Below are positions 52,101 through 62,943 of a stretch of 64,000 bases of DNA, piece by piece. Numbering within the stretch: the first letter of the stretch is position 1; every line of letters starts with the position of its first letter. Position numbers and translations under genes: made by a program. The notes beneath the pieces are model-generated. The model was given only the letters and a program-made list of their open reading frames with translations. It did no database searches and was not told the DNA's origin. Origin of the DNA: Pseudomonas izuensis. GTDB taxonomy: Bacteria > Pseudomonadota > Gammaproteobacteria > Pseudomonadales > Pseudomonadaceae. The stretch lies in the NCBI RefSeq assembly GCF_009861505.1, contig NZ_WTFT01000016.1, forward strand, positions 26,753-90,752. The letters run 5' to 3'.

Positions 52101-53371
52101 TTGAGGAGAACCGGGTGTTCGCGGATCACTTCAGCGAGAACGTCCCAAACTTCCGGCAGCTCGCGCTCGACCATCTTCTTGGCAGCTTTAATGGTGGTCG
52201 CGAGACCACGCATTTCCAGCTTGCCGAAAATGAACGGCTTGAACAGCTCGAGAGCCATTTTCTTCGGCAGACCGCACTGGTGCAGACGCAGGGTCGGACC
52301 TACGGTAATTACCGAACGACCGGAGTAGTCAACACGCTTACCGAGCAAGTTTTGACGGAAACGACCCTGCTTACCCTTGATCATGTCAGCCAGGGATTTC
52401 AGAGGACGCTTGTTCGAACCAGTGATAGCGCGGCCACGACGACCGTTGTCGAGCAGTGCGTCGACGGCTTCCTGCAACATACGCTTTTCGTTGCGCACGA
52501 TGATGTCCGGAGCGGACAGATCCAGCAGGCGCTTCAAACGGTTGTTACGGTTGATCACTCGACGATACAGGTCGTTGAGGTCGGAAGTCGCGAAACGACC
52601 GCCATCCAATGGGACCAGTGGACGCAGATCTGGTGGCAGAACCGGCAGAACGGTCAGCACCATCCACTCTGGGAGGTTGCCGGAACCCTGGAAGGCTTCC
52701 ATCAACTTCAGACGCTTGGACAGCTTCTTGATCTTGGTTTCGGAGTTAGTTTGCGGAATTTCTTCACGCAGACGGCCAATCTCGTGCTCCAGGTCGATAG
52801 CGTGCAGCAGTTCGCGGACGGCTTCGGCACCCATGCGGGCATCGAAATCGTCGCCGAACTCTTCCAGCGCTTCGAAGTACTGCTCATCATTCAGCAGCTG
52901 ACCTTTTTCAAGGGTGGTCATGCCTGGATCAATAACGACGTAGCTCTCGAAGTAGAGAACGCGTTCGATATCACGCAGGGTCATGTCCATCAGCAAGCCG
53001 ATACGGGACGGCAGGGATTTCAGGAACCAGATGTGAGCAACTGGCGAGGCCAGTTCGATGTGCGCCATACGCTCACGACGAACTTTTGCCAGCGCGACTT
53101 CAACGCCGCACTTCTCGCAGATTACACCACGGTGCTTCAAGCGCTTGTACTTACCGCACAGGCACTCGTAATCCTTTACCGGGCCAAAGATCTTGGCGCA
53201 GAACAGGCCGTCACGTTCAGGTTTGAACGTACGGTAGTTGATGGTTTCCGGCTTTTTAACTTCACCGAACGACCACGAACGGATCATCTCAGGCGATGCC
53301 AATCCGATACGGATGGCGTCGAACTCTTCGACTTGACCCTGGTTTTTCAGCAAATTCAGTAGGTCTTTCAA
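49172..53371 (-). CDS. rpoC: RNA polymerase subunit beta'
   Basis: This 1399-residue catalytic subunit starts with TTG at 53371 ([27 protein letters not shown] follows) behind a strong AGGAGG. The first zinc ribbon lies at [20 protein letters not shown]. The active-site motif NADFDGDQM holds the Mg-binding aspartates. A second zinc site appears as [19 protein letters not shown], followed by the trigger loop region [24 protein letters not shown]. The gene follows rpoB by 64 bases; a hairpin lies in that gap. Confidence 0.98.
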   Translation of the reverse strand: [1399 protein letters not shown]

Positions 53372-53393
53372 GGCCTTTCCTCCTGGCGGAGCA

Positions 53394-53420
53394 GAGAGCG
53401 GGCAATCCTGCCCCGCTCTC
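53394..53420. other. Hairpin in the rpoB-rpoC gap
   Basis: GAGAGCGG and CCGCTCTC pair around a further GCA/TGC stem with one bulged base. No U-tract follows, so it probably shapes the mRNA rather than ending transcription. Confidence 0.6.
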
Positions 53421-53435
53421 GATTCGCGTCACGTG

Positions 53436-57509
<4,074 letters not shown>

Positions 57510-57617
57510 CAGCGTTCCCCAGCTTGGTCACCTGCTTGTTTGGCCCCTCCCGACGGGAGCAGCCAGAAAATCGTGCAAACCCCATGGTTTGCGCCACCGC
57601 ATCGGGTGGTTACAGCA

Positions 57618-57653
57618 CGTTATCGGCACCGACCCAGTCGGCTGCCAATAACG
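57618..57653. other. Long imperfect hairpin in the rplL-rpoB leader
   Basis: The arms CGTTATCGGCACCGAC and GTCGGCTGCCAATAACG pair with a few mismatches around 3 bases. It follows the attenuator on the minus strand and may be a processing site, as RNase III cuts here in E. coli; the latter is known, the former inferred. Confidence 0.55.
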
Positions 57654-57654
57654 G

Positions 57655-57683
57655 AAAAAGGCCGGTGGCAAGAGCCACCAGCC
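57655..57683 (-). terminator. Attenuator between rplL and rpoB
   Basis: On the minus strand, GGCTGGTGGC, loop TCTT, GCCACCGGCC and five T. It lies about 46 bases after the rplL stop. In E. coli a partial terminator at the same place lets only a fraction of polymerases into rpoBC, and this one probably does the same. Confidence 0.8.
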
Positions 57684-57729
57684 ATCAGCCTGTCGCTTAA
57701 CGCTCGGGCTGGAGGAGCAAAGTCGATGC

Positions 57730-58095
57730 TTACTTCAGCTCGACTTTAGCGCCTGCTTCTTCCAGAGCTGCTTTGGCTTTGTCAGCTGCGTCTTTGGCAA
57801 CAGCTTCCAGAACCATGGCAGGTGCGCCGTCAACTACAGCCTTGGCTTCTTTCAAGCCCAGACCGGTCAGTTCACGTACAGCCTTGATCACGTTAACTTT
57901 CTTCTCGCCAGCTTCGGTCAGCATGACGTTGAATTCGGTTTGCTCTTCAGCAACGGCAGCAGCAACAGCTGGACCAGCCGATGCAGCAGCAGCGGTAACA
58001 CCGAATTTTTCTTCGAAAGCTTTGATCAGCTCAACAACTTCCATTACGGACATGTTGCCAACTGCTTCAAGGATATCGTTCTGAGAGATAGACAT
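57730..58095 (-). CDS. rplL: 50S ribosomal protein L7/L12
   Basis: This 121-residue stalk protein recruits translation factors. The N-terminal dimer domain (MSISQNDILEAVGNMSVMEVVELIKAFEEKFGV) leads through an Ala-rich hinge (about residues 35-52) to the C-terminal domain (EKKVNVIKAVRELTGLGLKEAKAVVDGAP). It is 75 bases after rplJ. Confidence 0.98.
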   Translation of the reverse strand: MSISQNDILEAVGNMSVMEVVELIKAFEEKFGVTAAAASAGPAVAAAVAEEQTEFNVMLTEAGEKKVNVIKAVRELTGLGLKEAKAVVDGAPAMVLEAVAKDAADKAKAALEEAGAKVELK

Positions 58096-58170
58096 GAATC
58101 TAATTCCTGATATTGGGGACGGCCTACGCGACCATCGAAAAAAACAAAAAACGCGAGAAGTTGACGAGCC

Positions 58171-58671
58171 TTAGGCTGCAGCAGCTTCTTTCTGGTCGCG
58201 AATTGCCGCCAGAGTACGAGCCAATTTGCTGGTAGCGCCTTGAATCACGCTCATCAGCTGAGAAATTGCTTCGTCACGGGTCGGCAGAGTTGCCAGTACG
58301 TCGATTTGGTTAGCTGCGAGGAACTTGCCCTCGAACGCAGCTGCCTTGATCTCGAACTTGTCCTGACCCTTTGCGAATTCCTTGAAGATCCGGGCAGCAG
58401 CGCCTGGATGTTCCTTGGAGAACGCAATCAGGGTAGGGCCAGTGAACACGTCGTTGAGGACACTGAATTCAGTGTCAGCAACAGCGCGCTTGAGCAGGGT
58501 GTTACGTACAACACGTACGTAAACGCCAGCTTCACGAGCCTCTTTACGGAGTCCGGTCATCGCGCCTACTGTTACGCCACGGGCATCAGCCACGACAGCG
58601 GACAGAGCGACTTTGGCAGCCTCGTTGACTTCAGCGACGATGGCCTTCTTGTCTTCGAGTTTAATTGCCAC
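58171..58671 (-). CDS. rplJ: 50S ribosomal protein L10
   Basis: This 166-residue base of the L12 stalk starts AIKLEDKKAIVAEVNEAAKVAL after a GTG codon at 58671. In E. coli, L10 with L12 represses this operon by binding the leader. A folded leader is visible upstream at 58763-58797. Confidence 0.97.
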   Translation of the reverse strand: MAIKLEDKKAIVAEVNEAAKVALSAVVADARGVTVGAMTGLRKEAREAGVYVRVVRNTLLKRAVADTEFSVLNDVFTGPTLIAFSKEHPGAAARIFKEFAKGQDKFEIKAAAFEGKFLAANQIDVLATLPTRDEAISQLMSVIQGATSKLARTLAAIRDQKEAAAA

Positions 58672-58689
58672 GGGTTTAACTCCTGCTTG

Positions 58690-58800
58690 TTACCGTTTCA
58701 TCTGGTCGAAACCGGATGTCGTTTTGGTGTCTGATTCGGTAAGGAACCGGGAGCACCATCTGCGTAGGCTTGTGGTTTAAGACTTGCGTCGCCTACGGTC
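58690..58800 (-). promoter_or_regulatory. L10 leader (autoregulatory mRNA structure)
   Basis: The gap before rplJ holds a 7-bp stem (CGTAGGC at 58763-58769 with GCCTACG at 58791-58797, plus strand) closing a 21-base loop, and further pairing potential toward the start codon. Position and shape fit the known L10 leader of proteobacteria. I could not model the full fold. Confidence 0.55.
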
Positions 58801-58840
58801 TTGGATAGCCCCCGCCAGGCAGGGACCCCAATCTTTCAAC

Positions 58841-58860
58841 TGGCGCGAACAATCGCGCCA
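58841..58860. other. Hairpin just downstream of rplA
   Basis: TGGCGCGA, loop acaa, TCGCGCCA is a perfect 8-bp stem 10 bases after the rplA stop. No U-tract follows. It may separate or stabilise the rplKA and rplJL parts of the message. Confidence 0.65.
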
Positions 58861-58869
58861 ATCTTTGTC

Positions 58870-59565
58870 TTACGCGTCCAGCGAGCTCTGGTCGATGACC
58901 AGACCTGGGCCCATGGTGGTGCTCAGGGTAACGCGCTTGACGTAAATGCCTTTCGAGGAAGCTGGCTTGATACGCTTCAGATCAGCGATCAGGGCTTCAA
59001 CGTTTTCCTTCAGCTTGACGGCATCGAAGCCGATCTTGCCAACGGAGGTGTGGATGATGCCGTTTTTGTCGGTGCGATAACGAACCTGACCAGCTTTGGC
59101 GTTTTTAACCGCGGTAGCTACGTCTGGAGTTACGGTGCCGACTTTAGGGTTAGGCATCAGGCCACGTGGACCGAGGATCTGACCCAGTTGACCTACAACG
59201 CGCATGGCATCCGGGGATGCAATCACTACGTCATAGTTCAGGTCGCCGCCTTTCATTTCGGCAGCCAGGTCATCCATACCTACACGGTCAGCGCCGGCAG
59301 CCAGAGCGGCCTCAGCAGCTGGACCTTGGGTGAACACAGCAACGCGAACAGTCTTGCCAGTGCCGTGTGGCAGCACGGTAGCGCTACGAACGACCTGGTC
59401 GGATTTACGCGGGTCAACACCCAGGTTTACAGCTACGTCGAACGACTCGCTGAACTTGACAGTCGACAGCTCGGCCAGCAGAGCAGCGGCGTCTACAAAG
59501 TTGTAGGCCTTGCCTGCTTCGATTTTGCCGGCGATAGCCTTTTGACGCTTGGTCAGCTTAGCCAT
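58870..59565 (-). CDS. rplA: 50S ribosomal protein L1
   Basis: This 231-residue protein of the mobile L1 stalk starts MAKLTKRQKAIAGKIEAGKAYN. It has the RNA-binding core GTGKTVRVAVF and the signature MPNPKVGTVTPDVATAVKNAKAGQVRYRTDK. The ATG overlaps the rplK stop by one base. Confidence 0.98.
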   Translation of the reverse strand: MAKLTKRQKAIAGKIEAGKAYNFVDAAALLAELSTVKFSESFDVAVNLGVDPRKSDQVVRSATVLPHGTGKTVRVAVFTQGPAAEAALAAGADRVGMDDLAAEMKGGDLNYDVVIASPDAMRVVGQLGQILGPRGLMPNPKVGTVTPDVATAVKNAKAGQVRYRTDKNGIIHTSVGKIGFDAVKLKENVEALIADLKRIKPASSKGIYVKRVTLSTTMGPGLVIDQSSLDA

Positions 59566-59996
59566 TACACACCCTCCACGTTAAGGCCCATGCTACGAGC
59601 AGAACCGGCGATAGTACGCACGGCTGCTTCCATATCAGCTGCAGTCAGATCCGCGTTTTTGGTTTTCGCGATTTCTTCCAGCTGAGCACGAGTCACGGTG
59701 CCAACCTTAACGGTGTTCGGACGAGCGGAACCGCTGGTCAGACCGGCCGCCTTCTTCAGCAGAACCGAAGCAGGGGTGGATTTGGTTTCGAAAGTGAAGC
59801 TACGGTCGCTGTAGACAGTGATGATCACTGGAGTCGGCAGACCTGGCTCAAGACCCTGAGTACGGGCGTTGAAAGCCTTGCAGAATTCCATGATGTTCAC
59901 GCCGTGCTGACCCAGAGCAGGACCAACAGGTGGGCTTGGGTTAGCCTGAGCGGCCTTCACTTGCAGCTTGATGTAAGCGGTAATCTTCTTGGCCAT
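59565..59996 (-). CDS. rplK: 50S ribosomal protein L11
   Basis: This 143-residue protein of the GTPase-associated centre is needed for RelA activation. I chose the ATG at 59996 (MAKKITAYIKLQVKAAQANPSPPVGPALGQHGVNIMEFC), the standard start; the longer frame adds four residues. The C-terminal RNA-binding half ends AGSARSMGLNVEGV. It overlaps rplA by one base. Confidence 0.98.
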   Translation of the reverse strand: MAKKITAYIKLQVKAAQANPSPPVGPALGQHGVNIMEFCKAFNARTQGLEPGLPTPVIITVYSDRSFTFETKSTPASVLLKKAAGLTSGSARPNTVKVGTVTRAQLEEIAKTKNADLTAADMEAAVRTIAGSARSMGLNVEGV

Positions 59997-60007
59997 GAGG
60001 CACTCCA

Positions 60008-60050
60008 ATTACGGGTTCAAACGCCTCGAAAGGCTCCCCGGTTACTTGCG
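60008..60050 (-). promoter_or_regulatory. rplK leader, possible L1-binding region
   Basis: Just upstream of rplK the minus strand reads GGGGAGCC, a UUCG-type tetraloop stem (GCCT-TTCG-AGGC, complement at 60023-60034), then GAACCCG. In E. coli L1 represses this operon from a leader site next to rplK. The match here is by position and general shape only. Confidence 0.4.
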
Positions 60051-60065
60051 CGTTTATCCCAGTGA

Positions 60066-60098
60066 CGACAAAACCCCACAGCCTATGGCTGCGGGGTT
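60066..60098 (-). terminator. Attenuator between nusG and rplK
   Basis: On the minus strand, AACCCCGCAGCC, loop ATA, GGCTGTGGGGTT then TTGT. It lies about 15 bases after the nusG stop. It would separate the secE-nusG unit from rplKA. Confidence 0.75.
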
Positions 60099-60113
60099 GG
60101 GATGCTTGCTCAG

Positions 60114-60647
60114 CTAGACCTTTTCGACCTGACTGAACTCCAACTCTACCGGAGTAGAGCGACCGAAAATGAGCACAGCCACTTGGATCCGGCTCTTTTC
60201 GTAGTTAACTTCTTCGACAACACCGTTAAAGTCAGCGAACGGACCGTCATTGACGCGCACCGTCTCACCTGGCTCAAACAGAGTCTTCGGTTTCGGCTTA
60301 TCGCTACCATCGGCGACGCGACGCAGAATTGCTTCCGCTTCTTTATCAGTGATCGGCGCAGGCTTATCGGCAGTTCCACCGATGAACCCCATCACTCGAG
60401 GAGTATCCTTGACCAAGTGCCAAGTACCCTCGTTCATGTCCATCTGAACCAGCACATAACCCGGGAAGAATTTGCGCTCGCTCTTGCGCTTCTGGCCATT
60501 ACGCATTTCAACCACTTCTTCAGTGGGAACCAGAATCTCGCCGAAGCCATCTTCCATGCCAGCCAGCTTTACGCGCTCAATCAACGAGCGCATGACATGC
60601 TTCTCGTAACCGGAGTAAGCATGCACAACATACCAACGCTTAGCCAC
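60114..60647 (-). CDS. nusG: Transcription termination/antitermination protein NusG
   Basis: This 177-residue elongation factor binds RNA polymerase through its N-terminal domain and Rho or S10 through its KOW domain. It begins with GTG at 60647 (AKRWYVVHAYSGYEKHV follows). The NGN domain (about 1-115) carries FFPGYVLVQMDMNEGTWHLVKDTPRVMGFIG. The C-terminal KOW (FEPGETVRVNDGPFADFNGVVEEVNYEKSRIQVAV) is complete. It lies 9 bases after secE. Confidence 0.98.
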   Translation of the reverse strand: MAKRWYVVHAYSGYEKHVMRSLIERVKLAGMEDGFGEILVPTEEVVEMRNGQKRKSERKFFPGYVLVQMDMNEGTWHLVKDTPRVMGFIGGTADKPAPITDKEAEAILRRVADGSDKPKPKTLFEPGETVRVNDGPFADFNGVVEEVNYEKSRIQVAVLIFGRSTPVELEFSQVEKV

Positions 60648-60656
60648 GGGACACCC

Positions 60657-61025
60657 TTAGCCGACGATCAAGGAAACAAGCCAGCCGAGCAGGGAATCAA
60701 GCCCCCACAACAGCAACGCCATAACCAGGACAACAGCCACAACGATCAACGTGGTCTGCGTGGTTTCTTGGCGAGTTGGCCATACGACTTTACGAATTTC
60801 GGTGCGCGCTTCCTTAACCAGTACAAAGAAAGACTTGCCCTTAACTGTCTGCAGGCCTACAAAGGCAGCTACAGCAGCAATCACAAGCAAAGCGAGCACG
60901 CGGTACAGGATCGGCGAAGCAGAGTAATACTGATTGCCAACAACGCCAACAACCACCAAAGCAACTACTACTAGCCACTTGAGCAGATCGAAGCGAGAGC
61001 CTTGAGCTTCAGCTTTAGGAGTCAT
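60657..61025 (-). CDS. secE: Protein translocase subunit SecE
   Basis: This 122-residue Sec translocon subunit has three membrane helices (about 16-34, 42-60 and 95-118), the E. coli-type three-helix form. The conserved cytoplasmic hinge VKEARTEIRKVVWPTRQETTQTT precedes the last helix. It lies downstream of tRNA-Trp and probably shares its promoter. Confidence 0.97.
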   Translation of the reverse strand: MTPKAEAQGSRFDLLKWLVVVALVVVGVVGNQYYSASPILYRVLALLVIAAVAAFVGLQTVKGKSFFVLVKEARTEIRKVVWPTRQETTQTTLIVVAVVLVMALLLWGLDSLLGWLVSLIVG

Positions 61026-61070
61026 CTATGAAGATCCTGTGAAAAGAAAGCCAGACACACCTGGTGAATC

Positions 61071-61146
61071 TGGCAGGTCAGGAGGGAATCGAACCCCCAA
61101 CCTACGGTTTTGGAGACCGTCGCTCTGCCAATTGAGCTACTGACCT
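61071..61146 (-). tRNA. tRNA-Trp (anticodon CCA)
   Basis: This 76-base cloverleaf has encoded CCA at the 3' end. The anticodon loop reads CTCCAAA. It stands alone upstream of secE, with its own promoter at 61167-61195. Confidence 0.97.
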
Positions 61147-61166
61147 AAAACAAAATCAGGCCGACC

Positions 61167-61195
61167 ATTATGCAGACCTGAAAAAGACTTTACAA
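61167..61195 (-). promoter_or_regulatory. Promoter for tRNA-Trp-secE-nusG
   Basis: On the minus strand, -35 TTGTAA (61190-61195) and -10 CATAAT (61167-61172) have a 17-base spacer. The promoter lies about 20 bases before tRNA-Trp. Confidence 0.6.
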
Positions 61196-61286
61196 CCACT
61201 TGCTAGACAACCCGACTAAACACCAACACCTACGAGAGCATTCGCCCTCAAACCACGATGAGGCGCAGCCGTAGCCGCCTAAAACA

Positions 61287-61313
61287 AAGGCAGATATTTT
61301 CATATCTGCCTTT
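61287..61313. terminator. Terminator downstream of tRNA-Thr
   Basis: GGCAGATAT, loop tttc, ATATCTGCC with a T-rich tail on the minus strand (CCTTTGTTTT) and TTTT on the plus strand. It ends the tRNA cluster transcript. Confidence 0.85.
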
Positions 61314-61317
61314 TGTA

Positions 61318-61393
61318 TGGAGCTCTTGAGCGGATTTGAACCGCTGACCTCACCCTTACCAAGGGTGTGCTCTACCAACTGAGCTACAAGAGC
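61318..61393 (-). tRNA. tRNA-Thr (anticodon GGT)
   Basis: This 76-base cloverleaf has encoded CCA. The anticodon loop reads TTGGTAA. It is the third gene of the Tyr-Gly-Thr cluster. Confidence 0.97.
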
Positions 61394-61419
61394 GTAACAC
61401 CGTGCAAAACCTGTAAACT

Positions 61420-61493
<74 letters not shown>

Positions 61494-61517
61494 GAGGCTT
61501 ACAGCTCTCGCTAAAAA

Positions 61518-61602
<85 letters not shown>

Positions 61603-61615
61603 TAAGCGAGCCGGC

Positions 61616-61643
61616 ATTCTACATCATGCCAGCCTTCTGTCAA
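61616..61643 (-). promoter_or_regulatory. Promoter of the tRNA-Tyr-Gly-Thr cluster
   Basis: On the minus strand, -35 TTGACA (61638-61643) and -10 TAGAAT (61616-61621) have a 16-base spacer. A GC-rich GCCGGCTCGC follows the -10, the kind of discriminator seen in stringently controlled stable-RNA promoters. Confidence 0.85.
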
Positions 61644-61745
61644 GCATTTTTCTCATTAAAAACCTGAGCTTAGCTGCGTTGACCTCGCTTCACACCGTTT
61701 ACCGTTTTAGGTCTTCACTGTGGAGCGGGCGCCATTCTATGCAAA

Positions 61746-62186
61746 CTATTCGGCGGGTGCAACCCCCTCGCAAGGCATTATTTTATGTTTTAACTCATTG
61801 AATTCTCTAGAAAGGTTTAGCAGCTGCAAGTCATCAAGCCAGCGCCGGCTTTCGGGAGCCACACGCACCCAGTAAGCGGCGGATTCGGAGTTACCCTTGG
61901 GTAGCGCCTGAAACTTGACATCCATACCACTCAGCCGGCGCTCAAGCCCCTGAGCAACATCCTGGCGAGTAAAGCCACCCACATAAAGACAACCCGCATC
62001 TGCCTGGACAGCCTTTGCCTTATCTTTTGCCGAGTCCGTTGCCTCACTTAGCAGACGAATGTCCTGCTGGGACCCCCGATACAAACTCAAGGGTGTTACA
62101 TCCTTCGCGCGCAGAGGAGCCTCCTGTTGATGCCAGATGTAATAGAACACATTGAGAACAAGCAGCAGCAGAAACAACCAACGCAT
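61746..62186 (-). CDS. Small membrane-anchored protein, SPOR-domain-like
   Basis: This is a 146-residue protein of unclear function. I chose the ATG at 62186, which gives an N-terminal membrane helix (MRWLFLLLLVLNVFYYIW). The soluble part contains CLYVGGFTRQDVAQGLERRLSGMDV and later AYWVRVAPE, which resemble the two halves of a SPOR peptidoglycan-binding domain. It lies 7 bases after coaX and is probably co-transcribed with birA and coaX. The position equals PA4278 in P. aeruginosa. SPOR assignment is tentative. Confidence 0.75.
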   Translation of the reverse strand: MRWLFLLLLVLNVFYYIWHQQEAPLRAKDVTPLSLYRGSQQDIRLLSEATDSAKDKAKAVQADAGCLYVGGFTRQDVAQGLERRLSGMDVKFQALPKGNSESAAYWVRVAPESRRWLDDLQLLNLSREFNELKHKIMPCEGVAPAE

Positions 62187-62193
62187 AAAGACC

Positions 62194-62943
62194 TCAGGAC
62201 AAAGGGCACGCCATAGCCAAGCCGACAAACACCAGATCCGGTACCACTCTGGCCTCAGGTACGATTTCTGAGACCTGAGCCGCATCCCCCCCCGTCAGAA
62301 ACACCGTGAAATCCTTACCCCAATAGCTACGTGCCAATTCAAGCTGAGTCAGCACAAAGCCCCGAAGCATCAGCAGACAGCCGCGCTCGACCGCCTCAAC
62401 AGTCGTACGGCCCGGAATGAGCTTTTCCAAAGCACGCTCAGCAGCGACGTCGCCATAACGAATCTTGCGAGTGTGGGTGCGAAGCTGATTACGCATCAAC
62501 GGCATCCCCGGACATATGAATCCGCCAAGATGTTCCCCATCCGCAGCAACGAAATCAGCGGTGACTGCTGTACCGAAATCCAGCACAAGGCAAGCGCCGG
62601 TTGCCAAATGAAACCCTCCGAGCAAGGCGAGCCATCGATCCAGCCCTAGCCGCTCGAACTCCTCATAGCCGTTACGGACACCGGACATCTCACGCGCCGG
62701 AGATGCACAGACCACGGACACCTCGAACACCTCCTGCAACAGCAGGATCAATGCATTGGTTTCATCTGCCGTCCTGACACTGACCAGCCGGCAATACTTG
62801 AGAGCAAGGCCCACGAGCCCTTTCAAGCCCTCGAGCAGTGCGAGGTCCGAATCGACAACCCCCTCACCCACCACTAGCTGGCCATTCGCATCAAGCACAC
62901 GCCATTTGATAAAACTGTTTCCGCAGTCGAGCTCAAGAATCAT
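62194..62943 (-). CDS. coaX: Type III pantothenate kinase
   Basis: This 249-residue enzyme phosphorylates pantothenate, the first step of coenzyme A synthesis. The phosphate-binding motif near the start is LELDCGNSFIKW. The nucleotide motif LVLDFGTAVTADFVAADGEHLGGFICPG and the late GGDAAQV are typical of CoaX. It overlaps birA by 11 bases, and the birA-coaX pairing is common in proteobacteria. Confidence 0.95.
   Translation of the reverse strand: MILELDCGNSFIKWRVLDANGQLVVGEGVVDSDLALLEGLKGLVGLALKYCRLVSVRTADETNALILLLQEVFEVSVVCASPAREMSGVRNGYEEFERLGLDRWLALLGGFHLATGACLVLDFGTAVTADFVAADGEHLGGFICPGMPLMRNQLRTHTRKIRYGDVAAERALEKLIPGRTTVEAVERGCLLMLRGFVLTQLELARSYWGKDFTVFLTGGDAAQVSEIVPEARVVPDLVFVGLAMACPLS

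Noticed and set aside
49274..53362. 1362-codon plus-strand open frame opposite rpoC
   Set aside because: Same effect as above; rpoC is complete with all motifs on the minus strand.
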